From assembly GCF_964229645.1 (NCBI RefSeq), contig NZ_CAXREX010000212.1:1-10780 (forward strand): DNA of 10,780 nt, given 5' to 3'. This document shows, in pieces, positions 7,549-10,780 of the stretch (position 1 is the first letter of the stretch; every line of letters starts with the position of its first letter). Source of the stretch: Nioella sp964229645. GTDB taxonomy: Bacteria; Pseudomonadota; Alphaproteobacteria; Rhodobacterales; Rhodobacteraceae. The notes under the pieces are model-generated. The model saw only the letters and a list, made by a program, of their open reading frames with translations. It searched no databases and had not been told where the DNA came from. The position numbers and the translations under genes were made by a program.

Positions 7549-7589
7549 CACCGGGGGGCAACCCCAAAACAAGAACCGGGAGGAGACCC

Positions 7590-8870
7590 ATGAAATATAT
7601 CGTACTCGGGGCGGCGCTGGCCACGGCGCTGACCACAGCAGCAAGTGCCCAGGAAGTCACGCTCGGCCGTTTCTTCGGGGCCTGCGAGGATGCCGGAACC
7701 GACACCAGCGCCAGCGTTGGCGAGGCTTGCATCATCCAGTCGATCATCAATGCCGCTTCGGCCGAGATCGAGGGCGTCACCGTCAACACGCTGCCCACCG
7801 ACTGGGGCAACTACTATGACCAGATCATCGCCGCCTATGCCGGTGGCACGCCGCCCGACATCCACGTGCTGCACCGCCATCGCGTGCCGCAATTCGCGGG
7901 TCTGGGCGCGCTGGCCGACCTGTCGGACGATCTTGCCGCCGCGGGAATCGACGTCAATGACTGGGCGCCCGCCGCGCTCGATGCTGTCAGCTACAATGGC
8001 GGCATCTACGGCGTGCCGATGGATTTCCACGCCAACCTCTGGCACGTCAACATGGACCTGATGGCCGAAGCGGGGCTGGTCGATGACTCCGGCGCGCCGA
8101 TCCTGCCCTCGTCGCCGGCGGAGTTGCTGGAACATGCCCGCATGGTGCAGGAAGCGACCGGACAGGATTACCTGGCAGCCGACTTCGCCCAGTTCCCGAT
8201 CGGGGTGCGCCTGGTGCTGGCCCTGATGTGGCAGCAGGGTGCCAATATCTTCGATGGCGACACCGCGACCATCGACAACGAGGCAGCGCGCAACTCCATC
8301 ACCGCGATGACCCAACTCTTCGACGCGGGCTACGCCAATCCGCAGCTGAACTACGCCGACAGCCAGCAAGCCTTCCTCAATGGTGAGGCGGCGATCCTGG
8401 TGAACGGCACCTGGGTGGTCGATTTCTACACCGCCGAGGCCGCCAATGCCGACGTGCCGCTGGCCAACTACTACGTGGCCGACTTCCCCACGCTCTTCGA
8501 CGAGGGCGCGACCTGGGCCGACAGCCACATGTGGGCGATCCCGGCCTCTTTGCAGGCGGATGAGGCGGGCTACCAGGCCGCGTTGCGGGTTCTGGCCTTC
8601 ATCAACGACCACAACATCGACTGGGCCCGCACCGGCCACATGGCCGTGCGTAGCTCGGTGCTGGAATCGGAGGCCTATGCCGGGTTGCCGCATCGCGCGG
8701 AATATGCCGGCACCGCCGCCATCGCGCGCGATACCCCGCCGTCCGAGAACTACGGTGCCATCCAGGACGTTCTGAACCGCGAGCTTCAGGCGATCTGGCT
8801 GACCGGCAAGCCCATCGACGAGGCCCTGGCTGATGCCCAGGCCGAGGTGCAGGACCTGCTGGACCGCTGA
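7590..8870 (+). CDS. Family 1 extracellular sugar-binding protein of the ABC importer
   Basis: The 426-residue protein begins with a Sec signal peptide (charged MK, hydrophobic core to residue 16, predicted cleavage after ASA at 18-20, mature protein starting QEVT). It is therefore periplasmic and delivers the substrate to the two permeases. The mature protein has the layout of family 1 solute-binding proteins: YAGGTPPDIHVLH in the first lobe, YGVPMDFHANLWHVNMDLM in the hinge zone, and FLNGEAAILVNGTWVVDFY in the second lobe. Its aromatic-rich composition suits sugar stacking. Two cysteines close to the mature N-terminus (C32 and C47) could form a disulfide; there is no lipobox. The ATG at 7590 was chosen because GGGAGGAGA precedes it and the signal peptide starts there. 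The placement after the permeases is less usual than binding protein first. The ligand is not predictable by eye. Confidence 0.92.
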   Translation: MKYIVLGAALATALTTAASAQEVTLGRFFGACEDAGTDTSASVGEACIIQSIINAASAEIEGVTVNTLPTDWGNYYDQIIAAYAGGTPPDIHVLHRHRVPQFAGLGALADLSDDLAAAGIDVNDWAPAALDAVSYNGGIYGVPMDFHANLWHVNMDLMAEAGLVDDSGAPILPSSPAELLEHARMVQEATGQDYLAADFAQFPIGVRLVLALMWQQGANIFDGDTATIDNEAARNSITAMTQLFDAGYANPQLNYADSQQAFLNGEAAILVNGTWVVDFYTAEAANADVPLANYYVADFPTLFDEGATWADSHMWAIPASLQADEAGYQAALRVLAFINDHNIDWARTGHMAVRSSVLESEAYAGLPHRAEYAGTAAIARDTPPSENYGAIQDVLNRELQAIWLTGKPIDEALADAQAEVQDLLDR

Positions 8871-8883
8871 GTTTGAAACCCGG

Positions 8884-8910
8884 ACCCGTCCCGATGCCTC
8901 GGGGCGGGTT
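8884..8910 (+). terminator. Hairpin between binding-protein and hydrolase genes, possible attenuating terminator
   Basis: ACCCGTCCCGA (8884-8894) pairs with TCGGGGCGGGT (8899-8909) through 11 bp including one G-U pair, with a TGCC loop. It starts 13 bp after the binding-protein stop. The following TTCATCTTGTGA is only weakly T-rich, so termination may be partial. It could also protect the 3' end of the upstream message, favouring abundant binding protein over hydrolase, as is common in ABC operons (inference). Confidence 0.5.
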
Positions 8911-8933
8911 CATCTTGTGACGGGGAACGAGTC

Positions 8934-10007
8934 ATGACGCGGTGGAGCCGGAAGGACGCAAATAGCTGGTGGGCCGGAACGCCGTGGGTCTGCGGCTTCA
9001 ACTTTCTGCCGTCGACGGCGGTGAACTTCCTGGAAATGTGGCATCCCGACAGCTTCGACCGCGCCACCATAGAGCGCGAGCTTGGATGGGCCGGATCGCT
9101 TGGCTTCAACGCCCTGCGCGTGAATCTTCATTCGCTGGTCTGGGACCATGACGCCGAGGGGCTGATGGAGCGTCTCGACTGGCTGATGGATGTGGCAGAC
9201 CGGGCGGGCCTCTTGACCGTGCCCTGTTTCTTCGACGACTGCGGCTTCGGCGGGGCCGAACCCGTATATGGTCCGCAGCCGGACCCGGTGCCCGGCGTGC
9301 ACAACAGCCGCGCCGTCGCGTGCCCCGGCAGGATGGCGCTTGGGGACCGGGCGCGCTGGCAAGGCTACGAGGCCTATGTGCGGGGCCTGACCCGCGCCTT
9401 TCGCGCCGACCGGCGTGTCCTGTTCTGGGATCTGTATAACGAGCCCGGAAACCGCATGATCTTTACCGGGCAGGGTGCCCGCGAGCACCAGCCCGATTTT
9501 TCCGCCGACAGCCTGGCGCTGATGCGGGCAAGCTTTGAATGGGCCCGCGCCGAAGCCCCCGAACAGCCGCTAAGCGTCGGGGCCTGGACGACGCCCTTGC
9601 CGGGGTCGACCGATGATCCCTATCAGACCGAGATCGACCAGGTGGCGCTGGATCTGTCGGATATCGTCACGTTCCACGCCTATTGGGATGCCGACCACGT
9701 GGACCGCTTCATTGACTACCTGTCCTCGCTCGGCCGCCCGATGCTGTGCACCGAATGGATGGCCCGCCCCATCGGAAGCCGCATCTGCAACCAGCTGGAA
9801 TTGCTCAAGGCGCGCGATGTGGGCTGCTTTCAATGGGGACTGGTCCGGGGCCGGACCCAGACGAACCTGCCCTGGCCCGCCGATCTGGTCGAGGCGCATG
9901 GCGGGCGGGCCGACCGGTCGGTCTGGTTCCACGACATCCTGGAAGGGGACGGATCTGCCTATGACCCGGCCGAAACCAGACTGATCCGCAAACTGGCCAG
10001 CGCTTAG
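8934..10007 (+). CDS. Clan GH-A (GH5-like, 'cellulase family') glycoside hydrolase, cytoplasmic
   Basis: The 357-residue protein is a retaining (beta/alpha)8 glycosidase of the cellulase-family type. The N-terminal strand WVCGFNFLPSTAVNFLEMW (18-36), NALRVN (59-64), the acid/base motif LYNEPGN with E170, SDIVTFHAY (242-250), the nucleophile motif LCTEW with E274, and CFQWGLV (298-304) appear in the order expected for clan GH-A. There is no signal peptide, so it should act in the cytoplasm on a glycoside brought in by the adjacent importer. Start: ATG 8934 with GGGGAA upstream, 63 bp after the binding-protein gene. Related sequences are often labelled 1,4-beta-xylanase, but I know of no firmly established substrate for this subgroup. 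The TAG stop overlaps the convergent DMT gene by 4 bp. Confidence 0.87.
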   Translation: MTRWSRKDANSWWAGTPWVCGFNFLPSTAVNFLEMWHPDSFDRATIERELGWAGSLGFNALRVNLHSLVWDHDAEGLMERLDWLMDVADRAGLLTVPCFFDDCGFGGAEPVYGPQPDPVPGVHNSRAVACPGRMALGDRARWQGYEAYVRGLTRAFRADRRVLFWDLYNEPGNRMIFTGQGAREHQPDFSADSLALMRASFEWARAEAPEQPLSVGAWTTPLPGSTDDPYQTEIDQVALDLSDIVTFHAYWDADHVDRFIDYLSSLGRPMLCTEWMARPIGSRICNQLELLKARDVGCFQWGLVRGRTQTNLPWPADLVEAHGGRADRSVWFHDILEGDGSAYDPAETRLIRKLASA

Positions 10008-10372
10008 GTGCCGAAGGTCATGACGCACAGGCCGCTCACGATCAGCGTCAGGCCGATGATCTTGGGCAGGGTCAAAGGCTCGCCCAGGACGATCACCGCC
10101 ATCCCCGTCACCACGACGAAGCTCATCGCCACGAAAGGGTAGGCGAGCGACAGGTCGATCCGGCGCAGCGCAAACAGCCACAGCACGGTGCCCATGGCGT
10201 AGCAGGTCAGCCCAAGGAGAACCCACGGAGAGGTCAGCATGGTGAGGGCGCGGGCCAGCACGCCGGTTCCTTCCGCGATCACGATCCGCGTGACACCGGT
10301 CTTGAAGCAGGTCTGCCCAAGGGCCGAGAACATGACCGAGCAGAAGATGAGGGTAAAGGCGACAGGGGTCAT
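10004..10372 (-). CDS. Small DMT/EamA-type four-helix membrane protein
   Basis: This 122-residue protein consists of four predicted transmembrane helices (about 4-22, 45-66, 73-95, 100-119), the size of SMR/ArnE-like half transporters that work as dimers. Family-like motifs are FSALGQTCFKTGV in the first helix and LSLAYPFVAMSFVVV plus VLGEPLTLPKIIGL toward the end, matching the EamA/DMT superfamily. The substrate is unknown; relatives include multidrug exporters and lipid-linked sugar flippases. The ATG at 10372 overlaps the stop of a possible 28-codon ORF (ATGA), and no obvious independent ribosome site precedes it. It converges on the glycoside hydrolase with overlapping stops. It does not look like part of the sugar operon. 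Confidence 0.8.
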   Translation of the reverse strand: MTPVAFTLIFCSVMFSALGQTCFKTGVTRIVIAEGTGVLARALTMLTSPWVLLGLTCYAMGTVLWLFALRRIDLSLAYPFVAMSFVVVTGMAVIVLGEPLTLPKIIGLTLIVSGLCVMTFGT

Positions 10373-10455
10373 GTGCGCCCCTCCAGGCGAGCCTCCAATG
10401 CGCGGCGCGTGGCCTGCCTTTCTGCCGAAAGGGCCTGTCTGGTCTGGTTCTGCAT
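10369..10455 (-). CDS. Possible 28-residue small protein coupled to the DMT gene
   Basis: A short frame starts at ATG 10455 with GAGG four to five bases upstream and ends in a TGA that overlaps the DMT start (ATGA). The product is strongly polar and charged, alternating Arg/Glu/Gln with Ala and Leu (MQNQTRQALSAERQ, then six more Arg/Glu-rich turns' worth of residues), and would form an amphipathic helix. I do not recognise it. It may be a genuine small protein or only a leader that feeds ribosomes to the DMT start. A longer in-frame version begins at 10557, but it lacks a good ribosome site and crosses the palindromic stretch. Confidence 0.4.
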   Translation of the reverse strand: MQNQTRQALSAERQATRRALEARLEGRT

Positions 10456-10704
10456 CGCCTCGTGTCCCGGTTCGTTCGTTCTGCTATGCGGCTTTCCTTG
10501 CCCCGGAAAGGCAGGAAAACACCCCGCTTTGCGCATCGTGCGCGCACGGCCGCGCACGGGTTATCTTAAACCAAGTGGGTCTGGAGGGGGCGTTTTTTTG
10601 GTGGTTTTGGGGCGCGATACCCATTTGAAACGGAAACAGACTATTCCGGATATGGCCCGAAAAACCGTTGGGAGCATGGCTTTGGCCCGTGTAATCACAC
10701 TGCC
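10456..10704. other. Intergenic region with palindrome and repeats, no gene seen
   Basis: About 250 bp with no convincing coding frame. It contains a 6-bp-arm hairpin CTTTCC-N7-GGAAAG (10492-10510 area), a perfect 12-bp palindrome CGTGCGCGCACG (10537-10548), a 9-bp direct repeat CGCGCACGG (10541-10549 and 10551-10559), and a T7 run (10593-10599) with no preceding stem. Base composition shifts from GC-rich near the DMT gene to more AT-rich after 10600, as expected for a divergent promoter zone. No clear -35/-10 pair was found in either direction. Confidence 0.5.
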
Positions 10705-10780
10705 ATGACGTTCGGACGAAGCGGGCGCCGAGACGGCCTGCACTTCACCAGAACCCGTGGCGGCTGGATGCCGGTCATGG
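10705..10780 (+). CDS. Possible start of a gene cut by the window edge
   Basis: An ATG at 10705 opens a frame of 25 codons with no stop before the window ends; its third positions are mostly G or C, in line with the local genes. The visible peptide (MTFGRSGRRDGLHF, then TRTRGGWMPVM) is basic and I do not recognise it. There is no Shine-Dalgarno sequence close to the ATG. A 10-codon frame from 10676 ends in a TGA overlapping this ATG, which could mean coupling, but its own GGAG lies only one base from its start. The minus strand also has a short frame here, so this call is tentative. Confidence 0.25.
   Translation, partial: MTFGRSGRRDGLHFTRTRGGWMPVM

Noticed and set aside
7553..7566. Short GGGG...CCCC stem between the second permease and the binding protein
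   Set aside because: Only four certain base pairs and no T tract, so it does not qualify as a terminator.
6918..7589. 224-codon upstream extension of the binding protein
   Set aside because: It is a shadow of the second permease; the signal peptide and a strong ribosome site mark the ATG at 7590.
7506..8693. 395-codon minus-strand frame opposite the binding protein
   Set aside because: Composition typical of antisense high-GC sequence, no motifs, and it covers a clearly real gene.
10541..10559. Direct repeat CGCGCACGG as the start of a CRISPR-like or satellite array
   Set aside because: Only two copies one base apart, no further units or spacers.
10561..10743. 60-codon minus-strand frame at the right end
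   Set aside because: No ribosome site, no recognisable motif, and it crosses the AT-rich region that looks non-coding.

Overview
The window looks like high-GC chromosomal DNA of an alphaproteobacterium, most likely a Rhodobacterales/Roseobacter-group or Paracoccus-like member. The evidence is GC-rich codon use, GTG and ATG starts with GGAGG-type ribosome sites, and above all a beta-hydroxyaspartate cycle (bhc) gene set, which is typical of that group. No rRNA, tRNA, transposase or CRISPR array is visible. The first 81 bases are an unbroken C run that looks like an assembly or sequencing artefact.

Left part (107-4500): three genes on the minus strand, in transcription order bhcA (aspartate-glyoxylate aminotransferase), bhcB (beta-hydroxyaspartate dehydratase) and bhcC (beta-hydroxyaspartate aldolase). 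An IclR-type regulator, bhcR, diverges from them. Together with an iminosuccinate reductase (BhcD), these enzymes turn two glyoxylate into oxaloacetate without losing carbon, so the cell can grow on glycolate, glyoxylate and other C2 compounds. bhcD is expected just after bhcC, exactly where the C run replaces readable sequence. The bhcA-bhcR intergenic region is an AT-rich island with a good bhcR promoter and several short inverted repeats that are candidate BhcR sites.

Middle and right part (4497-10007): a LacI-type repressor on the minus strand diverges from a plus-strand carbohydrate-uptake operon. The operon encodes a MalF-like permease, a MalG-like permease, a secreted family 1 solute-binding protein and a cytoplasmic clan-A (GH5-like) glycoside hydrolase. 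The likely logic is that a small glycoside is captured in the periplasm, imported intact, and cleaved inside the cell, with LacI sensing the sugar. No ABC ATPase is encoded here. A perfect 17-bp palindrome between the repressor and the first permease is the probable operator. A hairpin between the binding-protein and hydrolase genes may reduce read-through.

Far right (10004-10780): a small four-helix DMT/EamA-type membrane protein on the minus strand, preceded by a possible 28-residue coupled ORF, then about 250 bp of apparently non-coding DNA and a possible plus-strand gene start cut by the window edge. Both convergent gene pairs (bhcR/lacI-type and hydrolase/DMT) overlap at their stop codons by 4 bp, with no terminator hairpin noticed at either junction.

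I found no clearly new system. The best leads are the uncharacterised GH5-like hydrolase with its importer, the atypical MalF-like permease with extra helices, and the regulatory palindromes.
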